From Utricularia gibba (Eukaryota; Streptophyta; Magnoliopsida; Lamiales; Lentibulariaceae): a DNA stretch of 64,000 bases. A model generated the notes under the pieces. It saw only the letters and a list, made by a program, of their open reading frames with translations, was not told the DNA's origin and did not search any database. Shown one piece after another: positions 1 through 13,087 of this stretch (the first letter of the stretch is position 1; each line of letters begins with the position of its first letter). Position numbers and translations under genes: made by a program. The stretch spans positions 6,758,881-6,822,880 of the forward strand of contig NEEC01000002.1 in assembly GCA_002189035.1 (NCBI GenBank), read 5' to 3'.

Positions 1-2667
1 TGAACGTTCCTGTTTAGAGGCATATGGATTAAGATCCACAAAAAGATGAATAATCAACAAATCAAGGAGAGTATACTTACAAGCTATTCAGATTCGCACA
101 AGAACTGAGGTTTTCAGGTATAGGTCCCTCCAGGTTATTGTTTGCCAGATTTCTACATTTATAAAGATTTGTGGGCTTATTCAAGACATCAGAGAAAGAG
201 AGAAGAGCATTTTGAAAATGCTGAACATACAGGTCAAACAAATCTGTGAGCTTTCCGAGTTCAAGAGGAATACTTCCAGTCAAAAAGTTATCATTCAGTT
301 CCCTGGAAAAACATGATGATCAACGAGGGGCTCGAGTATATTACAGCATGAAACATGAGAAGGATTCATACAAGTAATGAAGTTTCGACATCTCTCCCAA
401 CTCAGGAGGGATGGATCCGGTCAGCCGGTTACTATGAAGATACCTGGCAATGAAAATTCTTGTTATTGTATGTCCAGAACCGATTCCACAATTCAAGAAT
501 AAGTAAAGTTGACAGACATCACTTACAACTTCTCAGTGTAACTCAAATTTCCAAGAATGGGCGGGATTGCACCAGAGAGCATATTAAAGCTAAGATCACT
601 GGAGAAATGCAATTCAAAAGAAGCAACCATCTGTTAAAATACGATGTGATCATGCCAGTAAATCATGGAGATGAACCAACAATAAAAAAAATACATACAG
701 CACAGCCAAGGCCTGCATGAGGCCAATGACAGAAGGGATTTCCCCGCTGAAACGGTTATTTTGAAGGGACCTGAAATTTACACACCGTACATTGGCTATA
801 ACTTGCATTGCTTAGTTTTAATTGCTTCAACAGAGCTTTCAAGTGAGATTGGTTTAAAGTATGCTTACAGTGTAGCGACCTGGAGAAATCCGATATTGAA
901 TGGAATTTCACCCGAAAAATTGTTGTAAGACAAGTCCCTGGGATCCAAATATTTTTTGTTCTTAGACCATTTAAAGCTTTCGGAGAAAACAATAGAGAAA
1001 TGTGAGGCAGGTACTTACAAAACCTGGAAGGATGTGCAGTTGCCGATGTTATCAGGTATCGCACCACTCAAGCTGTTGTTCCTAACATCACTGGAGAATC
1101 AAATGCAGGACGTGGTTAAGACTTTAAATCTGTGGTGGAATGTTTTGACGAGAAGATTGTAAGATGGTGAAGAGATACTCACAAATACCACAATGAAGTT
1201 AACTGGCAGATATCAGAAGATAGAGTTCCTTGAAGGTTGTTGCTCCTCAACCCACTGACCAAATTACAGAAAACGCTACTTAGTTTACATTGAAAAACAG
1301 TGGGATTCTACTCAAATATTTAACTTACAGGAACTGCAAAACTTCATTCCAATATAGCAACCGCGGAATCTCGCCACTCAGGCTGTTTTGAGCTAAGTCA
1401 CTATGGGAGAATAAAATATCAGCATGTTTATTCAGATAAAGAAGAATACTGGTGTTGCAGCATGACTCACAGAATTTTCAGATTTGGGATCTGCGAGAGT
1501 GTTGATGGGATTGGACCGATTAAATGATTGCTTTTCAGGATCCTTGGAGTTCACAGATTTTAAGTAACACGAGGGAAAAGAATCACAGCAGTACATGAAC
1601 AAAATTGCATAGCCTAAAACTCACAAAGTTTCTAGTTGCTTGAGCTTTGAAATCGAGAAGGGAATATCGCCATGGAGCTCATTAAATGACAGATCCCTGA
1701 TAACACATCGAAAATCTTAATACAACCCGGAATCAAGTATGTGTGACATCCCCTGTGCCATGAATAAAGGATTATTCATAGACTTACAGACTTTTCAAGG
1801 CTGAACAGTCTCCAATCTCATCTGGAATTTGCCCAGAGAGTAAATTCCAACGCAGATCTCTGGTTGAAACAAACCAAAATATAAGGTACTGCATCACTAA
1901 ACATATGCACCAACAATCATAACAAGCAACAGACTGCCATTACATGGAGATCAGGCCTTTAAGCTTTCCTATTGCAGGTGAAATCTCGCCGTCCAAGTTC
2001 AGACCAGAAAGATTCCTGAGGCATGATCAACGCATTCATATCCAAGTTACGTGCATGCTATACAAAGGAATAACAGAGTACAGTAAATAAAACAAGGATA
2101 CAGAATTTACAATGCAGCCACACTATGGGTGATATTGTCGCATGTTATCCCTTGCCAAGTACAGAAGTCTGAAGATGGTGCATCTTTCCAGTTGAGCACA
2201 TTGTTAACATCCTTAAACGACCTCTTAATCTCCAGCAAAGTTGCCCCTTTTTTGCAGAGAAAAATCAGAAAAAAAATGTGAATAAAACAGAACAAGGAGT
2301 ACAGGTCCTCTGGTACAAGATTTCATAATGAAGTTACTAAAACTTTTGAACTTCAACTGATCTTGTAGGCAAATTACTAAGAGGGTAAAAAGAAAGAAAA
2401 AAACATAGATTAGTATAGACAGTGACGTAATTAATTGGTCAAAGACAAACAAATCCCGCTGCTTTCTCGAGAAAATAACAAAACTTGGACCATCAATATA
2501 TGAATCTCCAATACGACGCGTAAGATAAGCCAAAATTGAAGACGACCCGAATAATAAAATAGCAGCAACAAGCAACGCTCACCGTCATCGCAATTTACAG
2601 AAGCAGCTAGGCATAAGAACACCGCTAAAAACCCTGAAAGTGTAAATCTTTCCCAGGAATCCACCAT
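1..2667 (-). CDS. ERECTA: ERECTA-like LRR receptor kinase, 5' part (runs off left edge)
   Basis: This is the N-terminal half of an ERECTA-family leucine-rich-repeat receptor kinase, a plasma-membrane receptor for EPF/EPFL peptides in organ shape and stomatal patterning. Exons on the minus strand: 2667-2583, 2246-2111, 2015-1944, 1859-1788, 1696-1625, 1542-1471, 1400-1329, 1254-1183, 1090-1019, 937-869, 770-699, 598-527, 443-372, 302-231 and 152-81. All are joined at GT-AG sites with matching codon phase. Exon 1 encodes a hydrophobic signal peptide starting MVDSWERF. Exon 2 encodes the N-cap, with GATLLEIKRSFKDVNNVL and the paired cysteines of FCTWQGITC. Each later exon encodes one LRR and is 72 nt long, except 937-869 (69 nt), as in known ERECTA genes. 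The N-cap resembles ERECTA more than ERL1/ERL2. An in-frame ATG at 2730 exists, but 2667 fits the family. About 384 residues are visible. The remaining LRRs, membrane segment and kinase lie outside the window. Confidence 0.95.
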
Positions 2668-5600
2668 TTCCAGCTTCAGAAACCAGTTAAGTGAGTATCT
2701 TGGCGTGAGGAAGCGATTTCTTCTCAACAAAAATCATCCAGCGCCCCAGAAATGTGAATGGGAAGAGCACATTGAACGAGTAAAGCTGAAATGGGAATGA
2801 CTAAAGCTGCAACATCAGCAACTAAGAAAAAACGGCTCGGGTTTGCAGACAAAGAAGACAACAATGGTGTACGGGAGAAAAATAGAGGAGGTAGAAGCAA
2901 TCTCCGGAGAAAATGTGAGAGGTGGTGCGGCTTTGTTTTCTATTGTTCAATCACATCTTTCTGCAGTGGCATGGTAGAGAAGCTTGCTGGTGAGAGGTTT
3001 TAAGAGAGAAATAAATTGAAAGCATTGCATGTAAGTAAATGTGGAGAGAGGACAGTGTGAAGGGAAATTATTTGAAGGGGAAAAGGTAAAGGACCATCTG
3101 CAAACTTCTGTTCCCATCTGCTGCACTCAATAAACTCACTCAACCATATTTCCCCTTGCCAGTTTTCTTCCTACTTTATATCACAAGGTATCAACCACCC
3201 TTTCTCTTTCCATCTCTAACTAGGCATACAAAAACGCACTCTGTCTCTCCCTCCTCTTCTACCTTTGACTGACCCCGGCAATCTCTTGGAGCTTACACCA
3301 TTTTCGTTACAATCTTCACTACCCAGAACCACCTTAGAAGGGGATCTATCCTCGTGTAAGTTTCTGCAAATGGTCCCTCAAACGTTTGCATAAAAATTGA
3401 AATCTTTAATTTCATGTTCCCTCGGCATTGAACCGATAACAAGTCGCTTTCCCTACAGAGCTATAGAGCTGAGAAGGGCAATGGCTTCTTTCAGTTAAAA
3501 CTCCACGCTTTTTTTTCTTCTCCTTCAACCCAAATTTTCTATATGCGTGTAAAGTTGATGTCATTGTAGATCTTAGCTAGCAACCTACATAAGGTTAAAA
3601 AGAAGACATCTTTTCCCTTTTCCCCATCCTCCGCCAGAAACCCGTTAATCAATTCTGTGGATCTCGTTTGTTTTCCTCTGTTCCACTACACTACTCCATT
3701 TTCACTCACCATTCCCTCTTTCTTCTACTTCCATTTCTAGGCAATCCATCTAAGCTTTAGATGCACACCCTCTGCCACTCGTTGCAGTACTACTGAACTC
3801 TTCAGAACAGGCTAATGCCTTCACACTCAACTGATCACAACTGAAAATCTTCACATCTGTCAACCCATTAACAAAAAGATGCGAGCTTTACGCAACTTTT
3901 CGCGTTCGGACACAGTGAGGATCGCGTACCGACAACAAAACCATGCCGTTCATCCAGTATCTTGGCCGTTAACAATCTGAATAAATGTAATCATTTTAAA
4001 ATAAATCTATAATTACAAAATTCAAAATGATGTGTCGCTTAAAAAAGTACTTAAAATACAAGAAAGTTAAATTACATTTCAGCACCTGGAAGAGAAAGTA
4101 CAATTATGAGATTATAATATAAAATTATTTTTCAAATTTCACAATTTTATTATCAAATATAAACTATCTCTATTTCAAAAAAATATATAAAAAAGTTTTC
4201 TACTATGTAGTATTGTTTGCATGCTACATTTTTTAATTTTTAAAAAGCTAAAAAAATTCCAAATTTTAATTTTTCGGATTCTTTTCTTAAAAAGTAAATC
4301 AGTATATGAAATAAAGTAGCATCACTTAAAAAAGTGAGCAACTTGACTATTTAGCATATAAAAATCAAATAATTTACTATCTATACTTTATTATTTTTCA
4401 TGAATTAATTATATTTATATTTATAAAATATCTGACTAAGAAAAACATTTCAGCACCTGCACATTTTCCCAGAATGCCCCGGAAACCGTAATCCGAATGT
4501 CAAAATAATTATCACTTCCGGGTAAGTAATGTTATTAAGTAAAACTTGGGGAGAGGAAGTGAATAACAAAATGGACCCCAAAGGTTTGTAATAATTCCAA
4601 ACCGGCCCCAGGAAAAGCTACCCACTTTTTAGTACATCGGGAAGGCCACTGCCTGCCCCCTCTCTTGGTACTCGACATTTGATGTGGGCCACCACATAAC
4701 CCACTAACGGAGTTTCCGCATTTAACGCCGTTCCGTCAGAGACAGCCATTTTCCAACGCTCTCCTAAATCCATAAGATTCATTAAATTACAATTAGGGAA
4801 TTTTACCATTCTATTTCGAGTAAATAATTAAAATGTAATTCCAAATTCCAAACATAGTAAGCAGTCATTATATTTAAAATACCTCCTATAATCATATTTA
4901 AACCATATGACTAACACTAAAGGGACATATAATAGTTTTATTTAAATTAGAGTAATATCTTTGACGATAAAATGTAGTTTACAAATCTTAATTTAAAATA
5001 TGTTTAAAAAGTTTATAAATTACATTTTTTTCATCTATATTGAATAAAGTATATTTATATTATACATAAAATATTCTCTAAAGTCAACCCTAAATCATCT
5101 ATCAAATATCCTCTAATATTTTAAATATAAATAACAAATGAACACAAATTACCATGAAATAAAACACAAGAAATAGCATTAAATTAATAATTATTTTTAA
5201 AAAACGGTCATGTATTGTTTGTGTATTGGACATTGGGTTAAAAAAATAATATTAAATTTTTTCATATATATTTTTATAAATGATGCAAAATTTAATGGTG
5301 GATAGCGATGGGACTGAGTAGTCGACATCGATGACCAACAACCGATCGACACGTCGGCATCTACCGACGGCCTGCTGCAGCGATTGCCGAGGCTCGGCCC
5401 TGGGCTCCTAATTATTTCATTATTTACTCCTGCGGAAATTAGCATTTACTTGGGACTATGTATGCGCCCCTTGACCAAACTAAATAATTCAATAAACGCA
5501 ACTACTATGGTGACCCATTTAATTTTCACCTTAGGGAACTTCCTAATTACGTAGCGAAAATTGATGTCCAAGGGGTCATAGTACGTTTTTGTGATGGTTC

Positions 5601-7240
5601 TGAATATGAATCAACTAATCGTTAAAAAACGGATACGAGATCAAAGTTTGGATCGATTCAATAGAGTCATGGTATAGTATGTTATATAAACGATCAAGGT
5701 ACGTAATTAAGATATTACGAATGATTTCGATGTCTAACGAAAGAATGATTTAGACGATAATCTATCGTTTTTCGATTATCATCTCAACCAATTCTATAGT
5801 TTGAAAACCTAGTCACGAATGTTTGCACCTAAGAAGCTCTTGTTGGATTCCAAATTTATTGACACTGCTGAATTGCCCTATGGTGTCAAATTCCGATGTG
5901 TGACAAGTCCTTTTTTTTAGACTATGGTTCTCCATGTGGTCAAACCAAGGGTGGACACATTTTGCAGCGGGGCCCATGATGGTGTGGACAATGGGCCCGG
6001 TTCGGCCCATTGTTAGTATATTTTGAGTTATTACCAAATGTGAGTACGACTGATTTGTATAAAAAATTAGTTATTTGAAAAAATGTTCACAAATAAATAT
6101 TTTATTTTTTTACATAATTAGTTATTAAAATATTAATAAATTATCATAATCAATACTATTTATAAAGGATTGTACAGATATAATTTAATATTTATATTTC
6201 TAAATTTTAAAAAATAATACTTTTCATCAAAAAGAAAAATATGAAAATTACATAATTATTTAAGAAATATGCATGATAGTTGGAAGAATAATTTTTTATA
6301 ACAAAAAGAATAATATCAACATAAATTTAAAGAAAAATTGCCTTAACATAAATAAAAATCATTTTATTTCTTTCAAAGGAGCGCAAGCGTGATTTTTCCC
6401 ATAATCCTACGCTCTATTCATTTTTTATAAGTGATTTGAATGTTTTCAAATTTTTAAAATAGTAATTTTTTATCAAAATCATTTATATTTAATTACTTAA
6501 ATTCATAATTATCTTAATACCACCAACCAATCATTCCCATTGGCAGATAGTATATATTAATTATTGAAAATAGTTGAATTTCTGACGTGGCATGTCATGT
6601 GACATGTGGTGAGGTTGACATGTAGGCTGTGGCAGGCCCGGTGAGGTTACCATCATCATCTATATAATATCTAAAGGAATGTGTGAATTATTATTGGGAA
6701 TGGTGGCCCAGGGGACACGTGGCACAAATCCATGAGGACCACGAAGTGGATTGATGGACGGCACGTAGCCCTCTCCCGCACATTAAAGGCCACTTCTGCA
6801 TGTGCACCATTTGGAGTCCCCATTTTCGTCCACATGCCCTAAATGGACGCCTAGTTCACATCGATAAACACTTTTCGTTTTGTTGGGAATAACTTTTGGA
6901 AAATTAATTTTGAAAAATAGAAATTGGAATTTGATAACTTATTAAAAATAAAAAATAGAAAATATTCGTGTTTCATACCAAAACTGTTTTTAAAATAGTT
7001 GTACGTTCCAAATAAAAACGTAATTTTACATTCATCTCGTAACTTTGGTGTCCGTACAAATTTCCTTTTTGGGCTCTAAGGTTAGGGCTTCGATAATTTT
7101 GGGGGTCTTGAATACATTTGCAGCTGAAAATTAGAAGAATTATGTGGGCCGAGTTAGCTCATTTCACCGGGCTTTGAAAAAGTAGGAGGCCCATTAAGTG
7201 TTCAGGGTTAGTTTGGTTCTTCAAAAAGACTAGAGAAGAG
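2668..7240. other. AT-rich intergenic region upstream of ERECTA-like gene
   Basis: No gene is recognised in these 4.5 kb. Next to the ERECTA start, 2668-3900 is pyrimidine-rich on the plus strand (CT-rich at about 3080-3800) and probably holds the 5' UTR and promoter of the minus-strand gene. 3970-5240 is strongly AT-rich with a moderately GC-rich block at 4600-4790. Short GC-richer islands lie at 5290-5420 and 5930-6015 within AT-rich DNA, and a larger one at 6580-6850. The open frames inside these islands are short and unlike anything I recognise. They may be decayed transposon pieces. Confidence 0.6.
6716..6721. promoter_or_regulatory. G-box / ABRE-type site
   Basis: CACGTG in the context GGACACGTGGCAC, a typical plant bZIP/bHLH binding site. 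It sits in the GC-richer island between the ERECTA-like gene and the mitochondrial carrier. It is about 4 kb from the ERECTA start, so the target gene is unclear. Confidence 0.35.
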
Positions 7241-7857
7241 GGCCGGATTGGTTTGCCGCCGGCTCTTTTTTCCGATTGTTAGGTTTTGAAAGGTTCGAGC
7301 AAACGGAGGGACGGGCGTTTTTGTTCCTAAGGACAGGCCGGCGGTCCCCGGAACCCCTTGATTATTGGGCCGCGGTTGAAATTGTCGCCAAATTGATTCA
7401 CAGGCTGCATAGATTGGAGTCGCCAGAGATGAGGCGATTCCAAGCTCCGAGGATTTCGCTGCCCCAAAAAACTGGCTTTGCGTCTCCGTCTAGGGTTTGG
7501 CCATTGTGTTGTTAATCGATGCACGAAGAAGCACTCGTCGCTGAACGGAAAAATCCTGCATTTGATAAGCAAGAAGAGGGGTTGGTTTGGCTGAGGGAAC
7601 TCTCGAAAATAAGAGAATCGATCCGCGCCGCACTTTGCACTCCGAGCCTTCTCTCCGCCGTGAAAACGTTGATCGCTTCAAAACGTCAACCTCTGCAAGT
7701 GAACACAACTACCCTGAACTCTGATTCGAAAACCCTAAACCCCAAATTTACATATTACGTACAATGCACAGAGTGCCGGAACCCTGAAACAGGGGATGCG
7801 AATGTGAACACGATCACTTCTTCAACCCCCCTGCAACTATTTCTCCTTCTCACAACC
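7241..7857. other. Unassigned GC-richer block downstream of the carrier gene
   Basis: This 600 bp block contrasts with the AT-rich DNA to its left. On the plus strand it carries two consecutive open frames, one ending at 7515 and one from the ATG at 7519 to 7866. I do not recognise either product. On the minus strand it would be the 3' UTR of the carrier gene. It has telo-box-like AAACCCTAA near 7733, an element often found in 5' leaders. It may be an unannotated 5' exon, a degraded gene copy or just UTR. Coding function is not supported. Confidence 0.3.
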
Positions 7858-8906
7858 CTAACCTGACAACCCCAAACATGTCTGGTTCTTAGCAGACAGC
7901 CGCTTTAGGAACTCATACGTCGTGATCATCGTCGTTGCAGACATTGTCATCGACGCCCATCTCGGACCGAAACCTCTGTAACAAGCACTCAGCCCGCCTT
8001 GGTGAACTAAGCTCCTCATTGTTTGGACGATACCTGGTTTTCTTCCGGGTTCACTTCTCCCTCCCTCCAACACCTGTAACCTTGTCTTCACGGTGTCCAA
8101 TGGCATTGTCAACAGAGCAGAAGCTCCGCTAGCCACGGCGGCGCTAAAACACTGAACTGCTAACATGGATTTCCCATCTGGTTTATACCCATTATCACTT
8201 TCAGGGTTCGAAAGATAGCATCTTAAACCATCCCAAATGGCTCTATGAGCAATGGAATACGATGCCCACCACACTGCGTTTGATGGAGCATATGCCAGAA
8301 TGGATAACCCAAATCCCCTGTACAATCCCCTGACGCCATCTGATCTTATAATTTTCGTGAAAGCGTCGATCCACTGCTATACCTTCTGTAGCCAAAGGCG
8401 GAAGAAATGGCTTCGCAATTGCTTCCTTGAACCATTAGTCTCTGGCTCACAACATCGACTGGAGTCCAAACCAGTTGAGCAGCCATGGCGGCGCTAAGCC
8501 CTGCAGCAGCGTTAGCTATGGCGAAGGCGGAAGCTGCGGGCAAACCCAGATGATCACTAGCAACATTTCCTACGTTACTCTTTGTGATTTCAAGAGCACC
8601 CATGTAAAGGGCACGAGCAGGTATGGTTCCCATTACGGATGTTCCGAAGCCAAGGTAGAATCCCCTGCATCCTTCGTGTCTTAATATGGATATCGCCATT
8701 TTGAAACATGGGACGTCTTTTAGCGCCAGTTGCTGCCGAGTTTTCATCACAACCATCGGGTATAGCAAGCCCGAAACACCCGAGAACAGCGCTGCACCAA
8801 GGAAGAAGAACTTGGATTTATCAAGCATTTCCCAGTCTATGTCTCCAGGGACTCCAACCTCGGATGCGGAATCATCATCCATGGTTCTTAAGCTCATCGT
8901 ACCCAC
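7858..8906 (-). CDS. Mitochondrial carrier, SLC25A44-like (frame broken once)
   Basis: Member of the mitochondrial carrier family (SLC25), six-helix inner-membrane transporters, closest in memory to the plant SLC25A44-like group, whose plant substrate is not established. The gene is a single uninterrupted exon of about 349 residues. All three signature repeats are visible: PMVVMKTR near residue 50, PVDVVSQR near 150 and PLDTVKTR near 275. Family-typical stretches IDWEMLDKSKFF near the N terminus and YAPSNAVWWASYS in the second half are also present. The frame shifts by one missing base at about 8370, where a codon run ending YSSG must be followed by IDAFTKIIRSDGV in another frame. Restoring one G to the short G run would rejoin the halves. 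ATG could be 8906 or 8897, and the stop is 7858-7860. It is divergent from COG8. Either a recent pseudogene or a sequencing error. Confidence 0.88.
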
Positions 8907-10142
8907 TTTACAAAAGTGATCTGAAGACCAGATCTTTGGATCCTAAAGGAAAAACCCAACTCCCAACGAGCTAAATAGTTCTAGAATCGAGCACACATCT
9001 ACACACAGCCTCTCGAGAAGACGACCATGTTTTAACTCTCCTCTTTCGCCGCAGTAGTTTCAGACGAAAAAGTAAACGGAGGCGGGTAAGCATCCAGCGT
9101 CATCGACCAAAAAAGATCTGCACTTTACGTGCGCAAGATATTTCAGGCTGGAGAAGAGCATCTGGGGGAGTGGAATGGGAGATGGCGCCTCAAGGCTACT
9201 GCGATTTGGGGGCTTTTGGGCGAGGGTTTCTTATGGATAACGCTGATTCGGACACGTGGCTCTCGATCACTTAACGATGGGAATTCAATGCGGTGACCCA
9301 CTGGATAATTTAGTGGGACCGCACTCCGCTGCCCGTCCGTTGAAACAATCCATGGGCTTGTGGGGCCCATCTAACGGATAAGTGGGACCCGAGTTGCCTT
9401 TTAATTGTTCTTTTGTGTTCTTTTGACGTGATACCCTGAATTGCCTGTTCATTTCCTAGTCAATTAGATTTACATTTTTAATTAATATTAAACATGATTA
9501 ACGTCGATAATCATTATTTAATTTAGCAACTCAGATGCGTACCGTGGACGATGCGTCTAGGGTTTTGTGGCGGCGGCGCGTGTAGAAGACGGGGAGGAGG
9601 CACGGCGGCATAGGCGAAGATCCGGAAATTATTTAGAAATGTGGTAATTGTCACATTATCTCTTACATATTTAATCAAAAAAATATACGTATAGTAACTA
9701 TTTTTTTCATACAATATTCGAGATATGATCAAATTTTCAATTCATTCCATATTCATATAGTTCATTGAAATCTTGAACGTCTCTAAGAATTGGGTGTGTT
9801 TGATTCCGTATAAAAAATTAGGTGAGATTTAATTTTTATAATATAACTAATTAAAATTATTTAAATATTTCATTAAAAATATTAAATAAATATTTTTTCT
9901 TTAATGTTTCAAGGGTGAAATCATGAAAGACATGCATATTTTAGTATTAGCGAGGGCGGGGTCGAGATGCAATATTTGAAACTTCAGGGGCTGACTACTT
10001 TCTTGGAATTAGGGATCTACCCCTCATATTCTATGATATTATGTTTCGGACCCCATATTTTATTCTGACTTCAACTCGTGGGAAAAGGAAAGCCCACTGT
10101 GCAGATCTTCAACAGAATTGGAGATCGTTTCGGTATCTAAGG
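8907..10142. promoter_or_regulatory. Divergent promoter region between carrier and COG8
   Basis: The 1.2 kb between two divergently transcribed genes. 8907-9400 is GC-richer and probably holds the carrier 5' UTR and promoter, including a perfect G-box (see 9253). 9400-9530 and 9640-9920 are AT-rich. A small GC-rich block at 9535-9630 contains a telo-box-like CTAGGGTTTT near 9557. No gene is recognised here. Confidence 0.5.
9253..9258. promoter_or_regulatory. G-box (CACGTG) upstream of the carrier gene
   Basis: CACGTG within GGACACGTGGCTC, about 350 bp upstream of the carrier start codon on the minus strand. Matches the plant G-box/ABRE core. A role is inferred from position only. Confidence 0.4.
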
Positions 10143-13087
10143 ATGACGGCATTGTCACCGCCCGAAGCGGCGTCGCAGGACGATATGTCTACGGCGATGT
10201 CGAATATTCTACCTCTGGCGTCTGCCGAGCAGCAGCCTTATGTGTCGGAGCTTCTCTCCTTCACTCTAGATCGTCTTCACAAGGTTATACACAACCAAAT
10301 TTTGCTTGATTATGCCTTCAATAGGTTGTGATTTGATGCTTCTTGCGTATGAAGGAGCCCGAATTGTTGAGGGTGGATGCGGAGAGAATACGTCGGCAGA
10401 TGCAAGAAGTGGCGGTGAGTAATTATAGGGCATTTGTCGCGGCGGCAGAGGCTTTGTTGGAGATCCGGGAGGAGGTTTCTTCTATTGATAAGCATCTAGA
10501 ATCCCTGGTATTGTTTTTATGCTTTCTGTTTTCATTTTGGAGCTAATTTTTGCGGATTCTGTAGTTGTTGCTAGTGTTCTGCCAAGTGATTTTTTAGTAA
10601 GAATCCAAGATGTGAATTGCAGAAAACCTACGATTGAAAATGTGAACTTGACGGTTGAATTTCCAAGTGTGGCTTAGTTAAGATGGAGCTACACTTGGAT
10701 AACGTAAATATTGAGTGATATTTATATGCTTGTGAAATGGTGGTCTCTCTTTTTTCAGATCGGCGGAATTCCAAAGCTAACATCATGCTGCGCTGAGTTT
10801 GTTGATTCAGCTGCACAAATTTTGGAGAAAAGGAAGATGAATCAAACACTACTGGCAAACCACAGTACATTGCTTGATTTGCTTGAAATCCCACATCTCA
10901 TGGACACGTACGGCTATGCCTTATCTTAGAGCTTGTTTAATCGTCTCTCATATACCTCAGTCATCTCACCAACTAAAGTTAAATCTTTACTCTCACGACA
11001 GATGTGTGAGGAATGGCAATTATGATGAAGCTCTTGACTTAGTAGCGTTTGTATCTAAACTTACCACCCTGCACCCAAAGTAAGCTACTTGCAGCCAAAT
11101 TCATTCTTTTGGTTTTTCTCCCTTTTATTGAAACTAATGTACGTTTTTATTTTCTTCATAAAAAAAAACAGAATCCCTGTGATTCAGGATTTGGCTGCTG
11201 AAGTTCGGCAAGCCACTCAGTCCCTTCTTTATCAGCTTCTCCAGAAACTCAGATCCAGCATCCAGGTTTCTTGGTTAATTTGTAGCCTTTTTATTTTTTA
11301 TGCTTCCAATTGCATGGAAAATCATTGTACATGTTCACCTAAATGTTGTACTTGTTTCAAATATAATTAAAATTTAAATATGATAACTCTTGCAGTTGCC
11401 AGAATGCCTCAGGATAATTGGGTACTTGCGCAGAATTGGAGTTTTTAGTGAATATGAAATACGTTTGCAGGTACAAAGTTCTAATTTTCCTTTCCTGATC
11501 TCTCTGGTAATTATGCATAATTTTTTTCATGACATTCCATTTCTGAAGATGTATATTGTCTTTACTGGGTTAGTTTTTGCAATGCCGGGAGTCCTGGTTC
11601 ATTGGAATGCTTGATGATTTGGACCAAAGTAATCCATATGAATATTTGAAGGGAATGGTAAAATGTCACAGAATGCATCTTTTTGATGTCGTCAACCAGT
11701 ACAGAGCCACATTTGCTGATGATACAGCAGGGAATGAGGGAAATAACGATGGTGGCCTTCTCTTCGACTGGGCCATGCATCAAATTATCTTGCATTTGAA
11801 GACATTGAAAGTCATGCTCCCAAAAATAACTGAAGGTGGATCGTTGTCCAATATTTTGGATCAGTGTATGGTAAGAGTCTTTGTTGTTCTCCTCTAACCT
11901 TACCTTACACACAAGTGCTACCTTTTGGATTCGAAATCCTGCTTGCCAGGATACAATTCTTCATATATCGTGGGCCTACACCTAATCTTATCCTCATTTT
12001 CTTGTCGTGCAGTATTGTGCCATGGGCCTTGGTTGGGTTGGGTTGGACTTCCGGGGACTGCTTCCCCCACTTTTCGAGGAGTAAGCATTTAATCTAGTAT
12101 TTTTCGTTTCGTTTTCATACATCTGTATGTGGAATGCTTTACATATGATTGCATTTTTCAATAGAGCAGTACTCAGTTTGTTTACCAAGAACATCAGTAC
12201 AGCTGTAGATAATTTTCAGGTATCTCTTTATACATGTCTCAGTTTATCAAGTTATGTACCCTGCCTACTATCACTGGCAATACATGATCCTTGTTCCATG
12301 ATGATGATTTTTCGTGTCTCCAGTTAGTCTTGGATTCACATCGTTGGGTCCCCTTGCCTGCTGTTGGCTTCCCTGCCAGTAGCCTTGGTGAAGAGAACGC
12401 TGATGACACCCCACCTCCCTCATCTCTTATGGAGCATCTTCCTATTGCCGTTTTTACCAATGGTGAATATGAGTTTTCCCAGCAAACTACCAATGATAAA
12501 TTTGGGGCCTCAACAAGCCTAATCTCCCCATGTTATGATCGCAGGTGTGTCCGCAGCAATGAATGAACTGCGCCCTTGTGCTCCATTAAGCTTGAAAAAC
12601 GTGCTAGCTGAGGAACTTGTCAAGGGCTTGCAGGCAGTGTCGGACTCTCTACTCAGATACAATACAACCAGAATGCTAAGGGACAACGAATCCGTTCTTT
12701 TCATCAAACTCTGCCAAGCCTTCGTCGAGGTTCGGACTCTTTCCTTATGGCATCATAAAAGTCTTCATCACTTGTTTGTTCTACAGCCACCCTAACCATC
12801 TCCATCACTTGCAGATTGCTTTCCCCCATTGTGCTACATGCTTCGGCCGCTGCTACCCCGGTGGATCCGCCCTCATTTTAGATGCCAAGAACTCGTTCGA
12901 CGGCATAAACCGGCTCTTAGGATCTGTACAATCAAGAACACTTCCGAAGCCTGCCCCGGAGGCAGGAAACAGCAGCATCAAGGAGAATGGCAGCGTCTCT
13001 GTCAAGGAAAATGGTGTTGCTCACGATGTCGATGCCGCCCCAAGTTCCAACCCAGACCAGGGCAACGTGAACTCATCTTCTCCATGA
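10143..13087 (+). CDS. COG8: Conserved oligomeric Golgi complex subunit 8
   Basis: COG8 is a subunit of the COG tethering complex, which acts in retrograde vesicle traffic at the Golgi. Twelve exons: 10143-10283, 10355-10507, 10759-10907, 11002-11079, 11172-11265, 11396-11470, 11574-11870, 12013-12080, 12165-12219, 12324-12462, 12545-12729 and 12815-13087. All are GT-AG with consistent phase and give about 568 residues, the usual plant COG8 length. Diagnostic stretches include [11 protein letters not shown] at the end of exon 1, [20 protein letters not shown] opening exon 2, [20 protein letters not shown] in exon 3, [17 protein letters not shown] in exon 6, [20 protein letters not shown] in exon 7, and [12 protein letters not shown] in exon 12. 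The C-terminal tail is low-complexity and polar. Start chosen at [11 protein letters not shown]. An upstream in-frame ATG at 10041 would add an unlikely extension. The frame is intact throughout. Confidence 0.95.

Noticed and set aside
2225-2575. 116-codon minus-strand frame
   Set aside because: It is mostly the first intron of the ERECTA-like gene read through. The true exons are 2667-2583 and 2246-2111.
4618-4809. 63-codon minus-strand frame
   Set aside because: Short, in a moderately GC-rich patch, with no recognised similarity or exon structure.
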